From positions 1 through 64,000 of the forward strand of contig NZ_JACVAM010000001.1 in assembly GCF_014851865.1 (NCBI RefSeq): 64,000 nt of DNA, read 5' to 3'. This DNA comes from Pseudomonas sp. PDM16 (lineage in GTDB: Bacteria > Pseudomonadota > Gammaproteobacteria > Pseudomonadales > Pseudomonadaceae). A model generated the notes under the pieces. The model saw nothing but the letters and a program-made list of their open reading frames with translations. It did no database searches and was not told the DNA's origin. The position numbers and the translations under genes were made by a program. Positions 11,877 through 21,251 of the stretch are shown in pieces (the first letter of the stretch is position 1; the number at the start of each line of letters is the position of its first letter).

Positions 11877-11905
11877 GAAAAAGGGCGCCAGACGGCGCCC
11901 TTTTT
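11877..11905. terminator. Bidirectional terminator between coq7 and the OsmC gene
   Basis: GGGCGCC (11883-11889), loop AGAC, GGCGCCC (11894-11900), with an A run before and a T run after, serving both convergent genes. Confidence 0.9.
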
Positions 11906-11925
11906 CATTGGTTCGCGCGAACGGA

Positions 11926-12348
11926 TCAACCCAGCTCGACGATTTCGTAGTCGTGGGTGATTTCCACGCCGGCGCGGCCGAGCATGATCGAGGCCGAGCA
12001 GTACTTCTCCGCCGAGAGCTCCACCGCGCGCTTGACCTGGGGCTCCTTGAGGCCACGGCCCTTGACCACGAAGTGCAGGTGAATCTTGGTAAACACCTTG
12101 GGGTCTTCGTCGGCACGCTCGGCCTCGAGGAAGGCCTCGCAGCTTTCCACCGGCTGGCGTGCCTTCTTCAGGATGCTGACCACATCGAAATTGCTGCAAC
12201 CGCCCAGGCCGATCAGCACCATCTCCATCGGACGCACGCCGAGATTACGACCACCGGCTTCTGGCGGACCATCCATGACCACCACATGACCGCTGCCGGA
12301 CTCACCGAGGAACATGGCCTCACCGGCCCATTGAATGCGTGCTTTCAT
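11926..12348 (-). CDS. OsmC/YhfA family protein
   Basis: OsmC-fold protein of 140 residues, predicted to act as a thiol peroxidase or to be involved in redox homeostasis. Both conserved cysteines are present, in GLGGCSNFD at about residue 51 and in EKYCSAS at about residue 116. The ATG at 12348 has GGAG 8 bases upstream; a GTG immediately before it is also in frame. It is read divergently from vfr. Peroxidase activity is a family inference; the YhfA branch is poorly characterised. Confidence 0.88.
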   Translation of the reverse strand: MKARIQWAGEAMFLGESGSGHVVVMDGPPEAGGRNLGVRPMEMVLIGLGGCSNFDVVSILKKARQPVESCEAFLEAERADEDPKVFTKIHLHFVVKGRGLKEPQVKRAVELSAEKYCSASIMLGRAGVEITHDYEIVELG

Positions 12349-12587
12349 CACCTTGGCTCCACTACCGGAAAAAATGCGCGTCAGATTATCACAGCACTCT
12401 GAGCAGTCTTTTAGACCAACCGGTCAGCCATGCGCACCAAGGCACTGCAGACTGCGTCGCAAAATCGCATTGCCCCCGACCGCGCGTCTGTTAAGCTGCC
12501 GTCGGATAACTGGCACACTTGTTCGGATAACTAATAAGAAATTCGCCTGCTGGACAAAGGCTTACTCAAAAATTTCGGGACTCGGGC

Positions 12588-13232
12588 ATGGTAGCTATTA
12601 CCCTTACACCAAAGATCAAGAACATCGACAAGCTGCTCGCGCACTGTCACCGCCGTCGCTACACAGCCAAGAGCACCATCATTTATGCAGGGGATCGTTG
12701 CGAGACCCTGTTCTTCATCATCAAGGGCTCGGTCACCATTCTCATCGAGGATGATGACGGCCGCGAAATGATCATCGCCTATCTCAACGCCGGTGACTTC
12801 TTCGGCGAGATGGGCCTGTTCGAAAGGGAAGGTACCGAGAAGGAACGCAGCGCCTGGGTCCGCGCCAAGACCGAGTGCGAGGTGGCGGAGCTGAGCTACA
12901 CCAAATTCCGCGAGCTGACCCAGCAGGACCCGGAGATCCTCTACGCCCTGGGCAGCCAGATGGCCGATCGCCTGCGCAACACCACGCGCAAGGTAGGCGA
13001 CCTGGCTTTCCTCGACGTCACCGGGCGCGTAGCTCGCACCCTGCTCGACCTCTGCAAGCAGCCGGACGCTATGACCCACCCGGACGGCATGCAGATCAAG
13101 ATCACCCGTCAGGAAATCGGCCGCATTGTCGGCTGCTCCCGCGAGATGGTCGGCCGCGTGCTCAAGTCCCTGGAGGAACAGGGCCTGGTGCATGTGAAAG
13201 GCAAGACCATGGTGGTATTCGGCACTCGCTGA
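12588..13232 (+). CDS. vfr: cAMP-activated global regulator Vfr (CRP family)
   Basis: Transcription factor of the CRP-FNR family, in pseudomonads the virulence-factor regulator that binds cAMP and controls type IV pili, type III secretion and quorum-sensing genes. The 214-residue protein has a cyclic-nucleotide domain with the phosphate-binding cassette FGEMGLFE at about residues 72-79, a long dimerisation helix, and a C-terminal helix-turn-helix around 172-195 ([18 protein letters not shown]). Length and motifs match Vfr. The adjoining genes, OsmC-like and trpC, are those expected around vfr. The upstream 240-bp divergent region should hold its promoter, which I cannot locate with confidence. 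Confidence 0.94.
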   Translation: MVAITLTPKIKNIDKLLAHCHRRRYTAKSTIIYAGDRCETLFFIIKGSVTILIEDDDGREMIIAYLNAGDFFGEMGLFEREGTEKERSAWVRAKTECEVAELSYTKFRELTQQDPEILYALGSQMADRLRNTTRKVGDLAFLDVTGRVARTLLDLCKQPDAMTHPDGMQIKITRQEIGRIVGCSREMVGRVLKSLEEQGLVHVKGKTMVVFGTR

Positions 13233-13355
13233 TCGGGCTGCTGCGCGTCGGCGAGTCGTTGTCGCAAGCTGCTTCGGGATGCTCATTTACTGCATGTAAA
13301 CTCCGCTCCCTCAGCAGCTCGCTCCTAGCCTCGCTCTAGCTCGCGCTAGCCCGAT
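13232..13355. repeat. Inverted-repeat-bounded intergenic segment downstream of vfr
   Basis: ATCGGGCT at 13232-13239 (overlapping the vfr stop codon) and its reverse complement AGCCCGAT at 13348-13355 enclose about 110 bases rich in short CTAGC and GCTCG repeats and without a plausible gene. It could fold as one extended stem or be a small repetitive element. It abuts the terminator at 13355-13393. Confidence 0.4.
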
Positions 13356-13393
13356 GAATGAAAAAGCCCGCCAATCGGCGGGCTTTTTCATTC
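13355..13393. terminator. Bidirectional terminator between vfr and trpC
   Basis: GCCCGCC (13366-13372), loop AATC, GGCGGGC (13377-13383), extended outwards by a GAATGAAAAA/TTTTTCATTC pairing. It serves vfr on the plus strand and the trp operon on the minus strand. Confidence 0.92.
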
Positions 13394-13401
13394 AGGACGG
13401 A

Positions 13402-14235
13402 TCAGTCCGGGTCGACGCCCGGCACCACGCGGCTGCCAGCAAAGAACAGGCGCTTGAGTTCGGTGCCCGGTTCCTCTGCGCGCATGAAAGCCTCGCCAAC
13501 CAGGAACGAGTACACCTCGTTGATCTCCATCAGCTCCACGTCGGCGCGGGTGAGGATGCCGCTCTCGGTGATCACCAGGCGGTCACGGGGAATGCGCGGC
13601 AGCAGGTCGAGGGTGGTCTCCAGGCTGACTTCGAAGCTGTGCAGGTTGCGGTTGTTGATGCCCACCAGAGGCGTATCGAGTGTATTCAGCGCACGCTCCA
13701 GCTCATTACCGTCATGCACTTCCACCAGCACATCGAGACCGACGTCCTTGGCGGTGGAGGCCAGCTCGGCCATGAGTACGTCGTCCAGCGCCGAGACGAT
13801 CAGCAGCACGCAGTCGGCGCCCAGAGCACGGGCCTCAACGACCTGGTATGGGTCGATCATGAAATCCTTGCGGATCACCGGCAGCGAACAGGCCGCACGG
13901 GCCTGCTGCAGGTACTCGTCGGCGCCCTGGAAGAAGTCGATGTCGGTGAGCACCGACAGGCAGGCCGCACCACCTGCCTCGTAGCTCTTGGCGATCTCGG
14001 CCGGCACGAAGTGCTCGCGCAGAACGCCCTTGCTCGGCGAGGCCTTCTTCACCTCGGCGATCACCGCTGCCTGCTTCTGCGCCACACGCTCCTGCAGGGC
14101 ACGGGCGAAGCCGCGCACAGGGTCGGCCTGACGGGCTGCAGACTCGACCTCCGCGAAGCTGACGCGGGCGCGGCGCTCGGCCACTTCCTCGGCCTTGCGG
14201 GCGAGGATCTTCTCCAGCACGGTTGGAATGCTCAC
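13402..14235 (-). CDS. trpC: Indole-3-glycerol phosphate synthase
   Basis: Ring closure of carboxyphenylamino-deoxyribulose phosphate to indole-3-glycerol phosphate, the last trp step encoded in this operon. The 277-residue TIM-barrel protein has [11 protein letters not shown] (catalytic Lys and phosphate-binding loop) at about residues 61-71, IGINNRNL near the middle of the chain and the SESGI-like ITESGI segment afterwards. It is monofunctional, not fused to TrpF. Its ATG overlaps the trpD stop by 4 bp. Confidence 0.96.
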   Translation of the reverse strand: MSIPTVLEKILARKAEEVAERRARVSFAEVESAARQADPVRGFARALQERVAQKQAAVIAEVKKASPSKGVLREHFVPAEIAKSYEAGGAACLSVLTDIDFFQGADEYLQQARAACSLPVIRKDFMIDPYQVVEARALGADCVLLIVSALDDVLMAELASTAKDVGLDVLVEVHDGNELERALNTLDTPLVGINNRNLHSFEVSLETTLDLLPRIPRDRLVITESGILTRADVELMEINEVYSFLVGEAFMRAEEPGTELKRLFFAGSRVVPGVDPD

Positions 14236-15278
14236 CCTTCGTTCTCCACACGGAATACAGCGGTAAAGGACACCAGCTCTCCCAGTTTCTCCCAGGCCAG
14301 ACCAGTATGCAGCGCGTCATGTGCAAGCTGCACACCTTCCTTGAGGCTAGTCGCCAGATCGGCAGCATAGAGCGCGGCACCCGCATTTAGCACGATCATG
14401 TCGGCGGCCTTCTGGCCATGCTCGGTCTTGCGCCGGCCGAGGGCGTCGCGGATCAGCGCCAGCGAGCCTTGGGCGTCTTCGACGGTCAGGCCCATCAGGG
14501 TCTGGCTCTTGATGCCGAAGTCCTCGGGCTGGATGCGGTACTCGCTGACCACGCCGTCCTTCAGCTCGGCGACATGGGTCGGCGCGGCCAGGCTGATCTC
14601 GTCCAGGCCATCCTGCGCATGCACTACCAGCACGTGCTGGCTGCCCAAGCGCTGCAGTACTTCGGCCATAGGCCGACACAAAGCCTGGCTGAACACGCCG
14701 ATCACCTGATGCTTGACCCCGGCCGGGTTGGTCATCGGGCCGAGCATGTTGAAGATGGTGCGCAGGCCCAGCTCGCGGCGCGGGCCGATGGCATGCTTCA
14801 TCGCGCCGTGATGGGCCGGGGCGAACATGAAGCCGACGCCGACGTTCTCGACGCAGCGCGCCACCTGTTCCGGCGTGAGGTTCAGGTAGACGCCAGCGGC
14901 TTCCAGCAGATCGGCGCTACCGCTCTTACCGGACACGGCGCGGTTGCCGTGCTTGGCCACACGCCCACCCGCTGCCGCGACCACGAAGGCCGCAGCGGTG
15001 GAGACGTTGAATACGTTCATGCCATCGCCACCGGTGCCGCAGGTATCGACCAAGCGCTCGGCATTGATGTTTACCGGCGAGGCCAGCTCGCGCATGACAG
15101 TGGCGGCACCGACGATCTCGTCAATGGTCTCGCTCTTCATGCGCATGCCCATGAGGAACGCGCCGATCTGCGCATCGGTGCACTGGCCAGTCATGATCAG
15201 GCGCATCACGTCCTGCATCTCGGCGGTGGTCAGATCCAACTGGGCGACCACCCGGTTAAGAGCTTCCTTGATGTCCAT
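14232..15278 (-). CDS. trpD: Anthranilate phosphoribosyltransferase
   Basis: Transfers phosphoribose from PRPP to anthranilate. The 348-residue protein has the PRPP-binding motif DTCGTGGDG around residues 78-86, the [17 protein letters not shown] segment and GPMTNPA. It overlaps trpG by one base (TGATG) and trpC by four, so the three genes should be translationally coupled. Family length is 340-350, so it is complete. Confidence 0.96.
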   Translation of the reverse strand: MDIKEALNRVVAQLDLTTAEMQDVMRLIMTGQCTDAQIGAFLMGMRMKSETIDEIVGAATVMRELASPVNINAERLVDTCGTGGDGMNVFNVSTAAAFVVAAAGGRVAKHGNRAVSGKSGSADLLEAAGVYLNLTPEQVARCVENVGVGFMFAPAHHGAMKHAIGPRRELGLRTIFNMLGPMTNPAGVKHQVIGVFSQALCRPMAEVLQRLGSQHVLVVHAQDGLDEISLAAPTHVAELKDGVVSEYRIQPEDFGIKSQTLMGLTVEDAQGSLALIRDALGRRKTEHGQKAADMIVLNAGAALYAADLATSLKEGVQLAHDALHTGLAWEKLGELVSFTAVFRVENEG

Positions 15279-15871
15279 CAGCGCACCCCGCCCTGCTGCT
15301 TGAGGAAGTTGGCGAACAGTTCGTGGCCCTGCTCGGTAAGGATGGATTCCGGGTGGAACTGCACGCCCTCGATGTTCAAGGTCTTGTGGCGCAGGCCCAT
15401 GATCTCGTCGACGCCGCCGTCAGCATGCTGGGTCCAGGCGGTGATCTCCAGGCAGTGCGGCAGCGTCTCTCGCTTGACCACCAGCGAGTGGTAGCGGGTC
15501 ACGGTCAGCGGCTTGTTGAGGCCGGCGAACACGCCCGAGTCCTCATGGAACACCGGACTGGTCTTGCCGTGCATCACCTGGCGCGCGCGCACCACGTCGC
15601 CACCGAAGGCCTGGCCGATGCTCTGGTGGCCCAGGCACACGCCGAGGATCGGCAGCTTGCCGGCGAAGTGCAGGATGGTCTCGATGGACACACCCGCCTC
15701 GGTCGGCGTGCACGGGCCGGGCGAGACCACGATGCGCTCAGGCTTCAGCGCCTCGATCTCGGCGACCGTCAGTTCATCGTTGCGAATCACGTGGACATCG
15801 GCACCCAGCTCGCCCAGGTACTGCACCACGTTGTAGGTAAAGGAGTCGTAGTTGTCGATCATCAGCAGCAT
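15278..15871 (-). CDS. trpG: Anthranilate synthase glutamine amidotransferase component
   Basis: Supplies ammonia from glutamine to TrpE. Class I glutamine amidotransferase of 197 residues with the nucleophile C79 in GVCLGHQ and the C-terminal His-Glu pair in HPES. The start [14 protein letters not shown] is the family N-terminus; an upstream in-frame extension would run back into trpE and is rejected. In P. aeruginosa, from memory, trpG is separated from trpE by the R/F pyocin cluster; here only 11 bp lie between them. In pseudomonads this subunit may also serve p-aminobenzoate synthesis. Confidence 0.96.
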   Translation of the reverse strand: MLLMIDNYDSFTYNVVQYLGELGADVHVIRNDELTVAEIEALKPERIVVSPGPCTPTEAGVSIETILHFAGKLPILGVCLGHQSIGQAFGGDVVRARQVMHGKTSPVFHEDSGVFAGLNKPLTVTRYHSLVVKRETLPHCLEITAWTQHADGGVDEIMGLRHKTLNIEGVQFHPESILTEQGHELFANFLKQQGGVR

Positions 15872-15882
15872 GGTTGGGCCCC

Positions 15883-17376
15883 TTACTCTACGGACTGTTC
15901 GGCGAGGCTGACCGCGCGGAACATGGCGCGGCGCTTGTTCAGGGTTTCTTCCCACTCCAGGGCCGGTTGCGAGTCGGCAACGATGCCGGCGCCGGCCTGC
16001 ACGTGCAGCTCACCGTCCTTGATCACCGCGGTACGAATGGCGATGGCGGTGTCCATGTTGCCGTTCCAGGCGAGATAGCCGACGGCGCCGCCGTAGACAC
16101 CACGCTTGACCGGCTCCAGCTCGTCGATGATCTCCATCGCCCGCACCTTGGGTGCGCCGGACAGGGTGCCGGCCGGCAGGATGGCGCGCAGAGCGTCCAT
16201 CGCGCTCAGACCCTGCTTCAGCTGGCCGGTGACGTTGGAGACGATGTGCATGACGTTGGAGTAGCGCTCGATCACCATCTGCTCGGTGACCTTCACCGAA
16301 CCAGTGGCCGACACGCGACCGGCATCGTTGCGTCCCAGGTCGATCAGCATCAGGTGCTCGGCGATCTCCTTGGCGTCGGACAGCAGGTCCTTCTCCAGCT
16401 CGATGTCGGCTTCCTCGGTAGCGCCGCGCGGACGGGTGCCGGCGATCGGCCGCACGGTGACCAGGTTGTCCTCGACACGCACCAGCACCTCCGGCGAGCT
16501 GCCCACCACGTGGAAGTCGCCGAAGTTGAAGAAGTACATGTAGGGCGTCGGGTTGATGCAGCGCAGCGCGCGATACAGGTCGATCGGCGCGGCTTGGAAC
16601 GGGATCGACATGCGCTGGGAAATCACCACCTGCATGCAGTCGCCGGCCAGGATGTATTCCTTGATCGCGCCGACCGCGGCCTCGTAGTCGTCACGCTTGA
16701 AGCTGGAGACGAAGTCCGGCTCCTTGCCGGCCGGCTTGCTCAGGTCCACACCCAGGCGCGGCGTGATCGGCTGGCGCAGCTTGTTGAGCAGTTCGCGCAG
16801 CTGGGCCTGGCCTTGTTCGTAGGCGTCGGCCTGGGCCGGGTCGGCGAGGACGATGGCGTGCATCTTGCCGGCCAGGTTGTCGAACACCACCACGGCATCG
16901 GAGACCATCAGCAGGATATCCGGGGTGCCCAGCGGATCGGGGTTCGGGCACTGCGCCAGCTTCTTCTCCACGTAGCGCACGCTGTCATAGCCGAAGTAGC
17001 CGACCAGGCCGCCGTTGAAGCGCGGCAGACCGGCGATGGTCGGTACGTTGTAGCGCGCCTTGAACTGCTCGACGAAAGCCAGCGGGTCTTCGCTTTCCAG
17101 GCTCTCCACCTCGACGCCGTCGACACGCACGCTGACATGGTGGCCATGCACGCGCAGCACGGTGCGCGCCGGCAGGCCGATGATCGAGTAGCGGCCCCAC
17201 TTCTCGCCGCCCTGCACGGATTCCAGCAGGTAGGAGTTGGGGGTGTCGGCCAGCTTGAGGTAGATCGACAGCGGGGTGTCGAAGTCAGCCAGGGTTTCGA
17301 ATGCAAGCGGAATGCGATTAAAGCCGTCGGCGGCCAAACGCAGGAAGGCTTCGCGGGAAAGAGTTTCGCGGGTCAT
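15883..17376 (-). CDS. trpE: Anthranilate synthase component I
   Basis: Converts chorismate to anthranilate with ammonia from TrpG, first committed step of tryptophan synthesis. The 497-residue protein has the tryptophan feedback-binding motif LLES (50-53) near the N-terminus and the C-terminal chorismate-binding domain with [26 protein letters not shown] and GGAVGYL motifs. It heads a complete trpEGDC run. The preceding 73-bp gap holds a candidate attenuator following Trp codons at the end of gph. Confidence 0.97.
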   Translation of the reverse strand: MTRETLSREAFLRLAADGFNRIPLAFETLADFDTPLSIYLKLADTPNSYLLESVQGGEKWGRYSIIGLPARTVLRVHGHHVSVRVDGVEVESLESEDPLAFVEQFKARYNVPTIAGLPRFNGGLVGYFGYDSVRYVEKKLAQCPNPDPLGTPDILLMVSDAVVVFDNLAGKMHAIVLADPAQADAYEQGQAQLRELLNKLRQPITPRLGVDLSKPAGKEPDFVSSFKRDDYEAAVGAIKEYILAGDCMQVVISQRMSIPFQAAPIDLYRALRCINPTPYMYFFNFGDFHVVGSSPEVLVRVEDNLVTVRPIAGTRPRGATEEADIELEKDLLSDAKEIAEHLMLIDLGRNDAGRVSATGSVKVTEQMVIERYSNVMHIVSNVTGQLKQGLSAMDALRAILPAGTLSGAPKVRAMEIIDELEPVKRGVYGGAVGYLAWNGNMDTAIAIRTAVIKDGELHVQAGAGIVADSQPALEWEETLNKRRAMFRAVSLAEQSVE

Positions 17377-17420
17377 GCTCTGCCTCGTGGTATGAGGAGG
17401 TGAAACGGATGTTGGGCAAA

Positions 17421-17494
17421 CGCGCCGGAACCAACCGGCCAGGACGAAATCAGGCGCGCCAGCGCCAGCGGGCCAGGGCCTTGATGACTTTCAT
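17421..17494 (-). promoter_or_regulatory. Candidate trp attenuation leader and hairpin overlapping the 3' end of gph
   Basis: On the minus strand an ATG at 17494 opens [14 protein letters not shown], ending at the gph stop codon and in the same frame as gph; a further Trp codon precedes it. Tandem Trp codons just upstream of trpE are the mark of an attenuation leader. Downstream, GCCGG (17435-17439 on the plus strand reads CCGGC), loop, CCGGC (17424-17428) forms a hairpin followed by a short T run. CGCGCC at 17453-17458 can instead pair with GGCGCG at 17421-17426, which is mutually exclusive with the hairpin. Attenuation of trpE is established in P. putida; the exact leader here is inferred. 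Confidence 0.55.
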
Positions 17495-18265
17495 CCATTG
17501 TTTGCTGGCAACTACCACGATGCTGTCTCGATGAGGCGGGTAATCGGAAGAGTCCGGCGACATTAGCGCAGCGCCATCGGCCGCGCAACCGGGGAGCAGC
17601 TGGCGCAGATCATCGAGCACCCGTGCGGGGTTCTCCTCGGCGATCGGCCGGCCATGGTTGTAGCCGTAGCTCAGGGCCACGCAGGGCACGCTGGCGGCGC
17701 GGGCGGCCAGCACATCGTTGCGCGAGTCGCCGATGAACAGCGCGCGCGCGGGCTCGACATTGGCCAGGCGCATGACGAACAGCAGCGCAGCCGGATCGGG
17801 CTTCTGCTGCGGCAGGGTGTCGCCACCGACGATCCAGCGGAAATAGCGGCCCAGCTTCATCTCGTCCAGCAGCGGGGCGACGAAACGCTCCGGCTTGTTG
17901 GTGATCAGCGCCAGCTCCACGCCCTGCTTCTTCAGCCACTTGAGGGTGGCGGTGACGCCTGGGTAGACGGTGCTCAGCGAGTGGCTGCCGGAGTAGGCCT
18001 CGTTGAACAGCTCGAGGGCCTGCTCGGTATCGGCGTCGCTCACCTCGGTGTGCTCGATGCCGCCGGCCAGGGCGCGGCGCACCAGCACGCGGGCGCCGTT
18101 GCCGACCCAGTCACGCACGCGCTCGACGCCGGCAGCCGGGCGACCGAGCTGCACCAGCATGCAGTCGATGGCGGCGGCCAGGTCGGGCACCGAATCCACC
18201 AGGGTGCCGTCCAGATCGAACATCACCAGGCGCGGCAGGCGCCCGTCGAACAGCTCGTGGATCAC
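17450..18265 (-). CDS. gph: Phosphoglycolate phosphatase
   Basis: HAD-superfamily hydrolase removing phosphate from 2-phosphoglycolate. The 271-residue protein has motif I DLDGT with D17 and D19, an ITNKP motif II region, a KPDP motif III and GDSRND motif IV. The C-terminal 30 or so residues, ending in [16 protein letters not shown], extend past the HAD fold and overlap the presumed trp leader; whether this tail is a working part of the enzyme is unclear. The ATG overlaps the rpe stop by 4 bp, and trpE lies 73 bp downstream. Confidence 0.93.
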   Translation of the reverse strand: MIHELFDGRLPRLVMFDLDGTLVDSVPDLAAAIDCMLVQLGRPAAGVERVRDWVGNGARVLVRRALAGGIEHTEVSDADTEQALELFNEAYSGSHSLSTVYPGVTATLKWLKKQGVELALITNKPERFVAPLLDEMKLGRYFRWIVGGDTLPQQKPDPAALLFVMRLANVEPARALFIGDSRNDVLAARAASVPCVALSYGYNHGRPIAEENPARVLDDLRQLLPGCAADGAALMSPDSSDYPPHRDSIVVVASKQWMKVIKALARWRWRA

Positions 18266-18936
18266 GCGCGCACCTGGGCCAGCTCGGCGCGCATGGCGTC
18301 GATCACCGCCTTGTAGTCGGGCTGGTTGAAGATGGCCGAGCCGGCGACGAAGGTGTCGGCGCCTGCCTCGGCGATCTCGCGGATGTTCTTGGCGCTGACC
18401 CCGCCGTCGATCTCCAGGCGGATGTCGTAGCCGGAGGCGTCGATCAGCGCGCGGGCTTCACGCAGCTTGTCCAGGGTGCCGGGGATGAACTTCTGCCCGC
18501 CGAAGCCGGGGTTGACGCTCATCAACAGGATCATGTCGACCTTGTCCATCACGTACTTCAGGCATTCCAGCGAGGTCGCCGGGTTGAACACCAGGCCGGA
18601 CTTGGCGCCGCCGTCACGGATCAGCTGCAGCGAACGGTCGATGTGCTGGGTGGCTTCCGGGTGAAAGGTCACGTAGGTGGCGCCGGCGTCGATGAAGTCG
18701 CCGATGATGCGGTCGACCGGCGAGACCATCAGGTGCGCGTCGATCGGTGCGGTGATGCCGTACTTGCGCAGCGCCGAGCAGACCATCGGGCCGATGGTCA
18801 GGTTGGGCACGTAGTGGTTGTCCATCACATCGAAGTGGACGATGTCGGCGCCGGCGGCGAGCACCTTGTCGACTTCTTCGCCCAGGCGGGCGAAATCGGC
18901 GGACAGGATCGACGGAGCGATGGCGAAGGGTTGCAT
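18262..18936 (-). CDS. rpe: Ribulose-phosphate 3-epimerase
   Basis: Interconverts ribulose-5-phosphate and xylulose-5-phosphate in the pentose phosphate pathway. The 224-residue TIM barrel has APSILSADF at the N-terminus, [12 protein letters not shown] with metal ligands His and Asp, [16 protein letters not shown] and a late DGG(V) segment, all intact. The ATG at 18936 has GAGG 6 bases upstream and gives the family N-terminus; a longer in-frame start exists. It overlaps gph, forming a rpe-gph-trpEGDC transcription unit or adjacent units. Confidence 0.95.
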   Translation of the reverse strand: MQPFAIAPSILSADFARLGEEVDKVLAAGADIVHFDVMDNHYVPNLTIGPMVCSALRKYGITAPIDAHLMVSPVDRIIGDFIDAGATYVTFHPEATQHIDRSLQLIRDGGAKSGLVFNPATSLECLKYVMDKVDMILLMSVNPGFGGQKFIPGTLDKLREARALIDASGYDIRLEIDGGVSAKNIREIAEAGADTFVAGSAIFNQPDYKAVIDAMRAELAQVRA

Positions 18937-19037
18937 GGCGGCCTCAGGCTTCAATCACGGTGGTGCGATTGTAGCCTGAGAGCAATACGCAGCGGTTGTC
19001 GTACGTCAGTAAGGCGCTGCGACCATGGTCGAACGCC

Positions 19038-19865
19038 TTACTCGGGTACGGCGGTACGCATCTTCTCGCTGCGCCCGCGCAGCCATTCCAGGGTCAGCAG
19101 CATGACCACCGAGAAGGCGATCAGCAGGGTGGCGGCGGCGGCGATAGTCGGCGACAAGTTCTCGCGGATGCCGCTGAACATCTGCCGCGGCAGGGTGGCC
19201 TGCTCGGGGCCGGCAAGGAACAGAGTCACCACCACTTCGTCGAACGAGGTAGCGAAGGCGAATAGAGCACCGGAGATCACCCCAGGGGCGATCAGCGGCA
19301 GGGTCACCCGGCGGAACGCAGTGATCGGCGAGGCGCCCAGGCTGGCGGCGGCGCGCACCAGGTTGTAGTTGAAGCCCTGCAATGTCGCGGACACGGTGAT
19401 GATGACGAAGGGTACGCCGAGCACGGCGTGCACCAAGATCAGCGAGGTGTAGCTGTTGCCCAAGCCCAGCGGGGCGAAGAACAGGTAGCTGGCCACACCG
19501 ACGATGACCACCGGGGCGACCATCGGCGAGATCAGCAGGCTCATCACCAGCGCCTTGCCGCGGAACTCGCCACGGGTCAGGCCGATCGACGCCAGGGTGC
19601 CGAAGACCATCGCCAGCACCGTGGCGGCCGGCGCCACGATCATGCTGTTCTTCAGCGAGCGCATCCACTCGGCCGAGGTGAAGAACGACTCGTACCAGCG
19701 CAGGGAGAAACCTTGCAGCGGGTAGACCAGGAAGCTGCCGGAGTTGAACGACAGCGGGATGATCACCAGCACCGGCAGGATCAGGAACAGCAACACCAGC
19801 GCGCACAGGCTGCGATGGGTCCAGAACCAGGCGCGCTCGACGGGGGACTTGTAGGGGCTCAGCAT
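19038..19865 (-). CDS. agtD: ABC transporter permease, PotC-like (agtD-like)
   Basis: Inner-membrane permease of the spermidine/putrescine class of ABC importers. The 275-residue protein has six predicted helices and the EAA-type cytoplasmic loop RAAASLGASPITAFRRVTLP around residues 175-195. Gene order matches the agtABCD operon of P. aeruginosa, reported there to import GABA and 5-aminovalerate; the symbol and substrate rest on that synteny. It lies 16 bp downstream of the other permease gene, with AGGAG before the start. Confidence 0.82.
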   Translation of the reverse strand: MLSPYKSPVERAWFWTHRSLCALVLLFLILPVLVIIPLSFNSGSFLVYPLQGFSLRWYESFFTSAEWMRSLKNSMIVAPAATVLAMVFGTLASIGLTRGEFRGKALVMSLLISPMVAPVVIVGVASYLFFAPLGLGNSYTSLILVHAVLGVPFVIITVSATLQGFNYNLVRAAASLGASPITAFRRVTLPLIAPGVISGALFAFATSFDEVVVTLFLAGPEQATLPRQMFSGIRENLSPTIAAAATLLIAFSVVMLLTLEWLRGRSEKMRTAVPE

Positions 19866-19881
19866 TTCATTGTTCTCCTGA

Positions 19882-21129
19882 TCAACCCAGACGCAGGCGG
19901 CTCGCGCCCACCAGCCAGCTATACACCACGTAGAGCAGCATGGTCGCCAGCAGCAGCAGGCCGCCCAGCGCCGTGGCCATGCCCCAGTTGATGGTGCTAT
20001 TGGTGTAGAAGGCGACGAAGTAGCTGATCATCTGGTCGCCCGGGCTGCCCAGTAGCGCGGGGGTGATGTAGTAGCCGATGGACAGGATGAACACCAGCAG
20101 GCACCCGGCGCCAACGCCGGCCAGGGTCTGCGGGAAGTACACCCGCCAGAAGCTGGCGAACGGGTGGCAGCCGAGCGAGATGGCAGCACGCATATAGCTC
20201 GGCGAGATGCCCTTCATCACGCTGAAGATCGGCAGGATCATGAACGGCAGCATGATGTGCACCATGGCCACGTAGACGCCGGTGCGGTTGAACACCAGTT
20301 GCAACGGTTGATCGATCACGCCCATGGCGATCAGCGCGCTGTTGATCAGTCCACCGGACTGCAGCAGCACGATCCACGCCGCCACGCGCACCAGGATCGA
20401 GGTCCAGAACGGCAGCAGCACCAGAATCATCAGCAGGTTGCTGGTACGGGTCGGCAAGTTGGCCAGCAGGTAGGCCAGCGGGTAGGCCAGCACCAGGCAG
20501 ATGGCGGTGATCACCAGGCCCATCCAGAAGGTACGCGCGAAGATGTCCAGGTAGATGGCCTGGTCCGGGGTAGCGGACGCCAGCTCGCCGAGATCGTCGA
20601 TCCGGTGATCGAGGGACGCCAGCAGGAAATAGGGGGTGACACCACTGTCGTTGCGACGGATCACCTGCCAGTAGGCCGGGTCGCCCCAGCGCTCGTCGAG
20701 GTTCTCCAGCGCATCCTTGTAGGACACAGGCTCCTGCTTGAACGGCAGGGCACGACCGGTCTTGGCCAGCAGGCTACGGTAGCCGGCCAGCTCCATGTTC
20801 AGGCGTTTGGAAAGGTCGCCAATAGTCTGGTTCTTCCGTGCTTCGGCCAGGTCCTGGGCCAGGGCCTGGTACACCGGCTCGTCGGGCAGGCCGCGGCCAT
20901 CCCAGGAAGAAATAGCCTCGACGGTGCGCGGCAAGCTGCCAACCACCTCGGGGTTCTCGACGCTCTTGTACAGCAGGATGCCGATGGGCAGCAGGAAGAC
21001 CACGAAGAGAAACACCAGCAGCGGCAGGATCAGGCCCTGGGCCTTGAGCCGGTTGATGCGCTCGGCGCGGGCCAGCTTCTGCTTCAGCGTCAGGCCGGCG
21101 AATTCGGTGAGGGATACGGTAGTGGCCAT
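19882..21129 (-). CDS. agtC: ABC transporter permease, PotB-like (agtC-like)
   Basis: Partner permease of 415 residues, longer than typical PotB proteins because of a roughly 140-residue periplasmic insertion between the first helix (about 33-55) and the remaining helices. The EAA loop RAAISLGCHPFASFWRVYFP is near residue 320. The ATG at 21129 has GGAG 6 bases upstream. It is separated from the upstream binding-protein gene by about 120 bp holding repeat-like hairpins. Confidence 0.82.
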   Translation of the reverse strand: MATTVSLTEFAGLTLKQKLARAERINRLKAQGLILPLLVFLFVVFLLPIGILLYKSVENPEVVGSLPRTVEAISSWDGRGLPDEPVYQALAQDLAEARKNQTIGDLSKRLNMELAGYRSLLAKTGRALPFKQEPVSYKDALENLDERWGDPAYWQVIRRNDSGVTPYFLLASLDHRIDDLGELASATPDQAIYLDIFARTFWMGLVITAICLVLAYPLAYLLANLPTRTSNLLMILVLLPFWTSILVRVAAWIVLLQSGGLINSALIAMGVIDQPLQLVFNRTGVYVAMVHIMLPFMILPIFSVMKGISPSYMRAAISLGCHPFASFWRVYFPQTLAGVGAGCLLVFILSIGYYITPALLGSPGDQMISYFVAFYTNSTINWGMATALGGLLLLATMLLYVVYSWLVGASRLRLG

Positions 21130-21159
21130 CGCGGGCTCCAGAGGCACTGGGACAAAGCG

Positions 21160-21236
21160 CCCTCGCCCAAGGGCGGGCGAGGGTTCGGAGGGACGAGGGA
21201 GCGCCCCTCCACCAACTCCCCTTCACCAGGAAGGGG
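21160..21236. repeat. REP-like palindromes between agtB and agtC
   Basis: Two hairpins: CCCTCGCCC (21160-21168) with GGGCGAGGG (21175-21183), and CCCCTTC (21218-21224) with GAAGGGG (21230-21236). Intergenic palindromes after a binding-protein gene often protect its mRNA and lower expression of downstream permeases; that role here is inferred. Confidence 0.55.
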
Positions 21237-21251
21237 CACTGCACGGGATAC

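Noticed and set aside
15874..17403. Long plus-strand open frames over trpE
   Set aside because: His/Gln/Val-rich reflections of trpE codons, without any domain; trpE is unambiguous.
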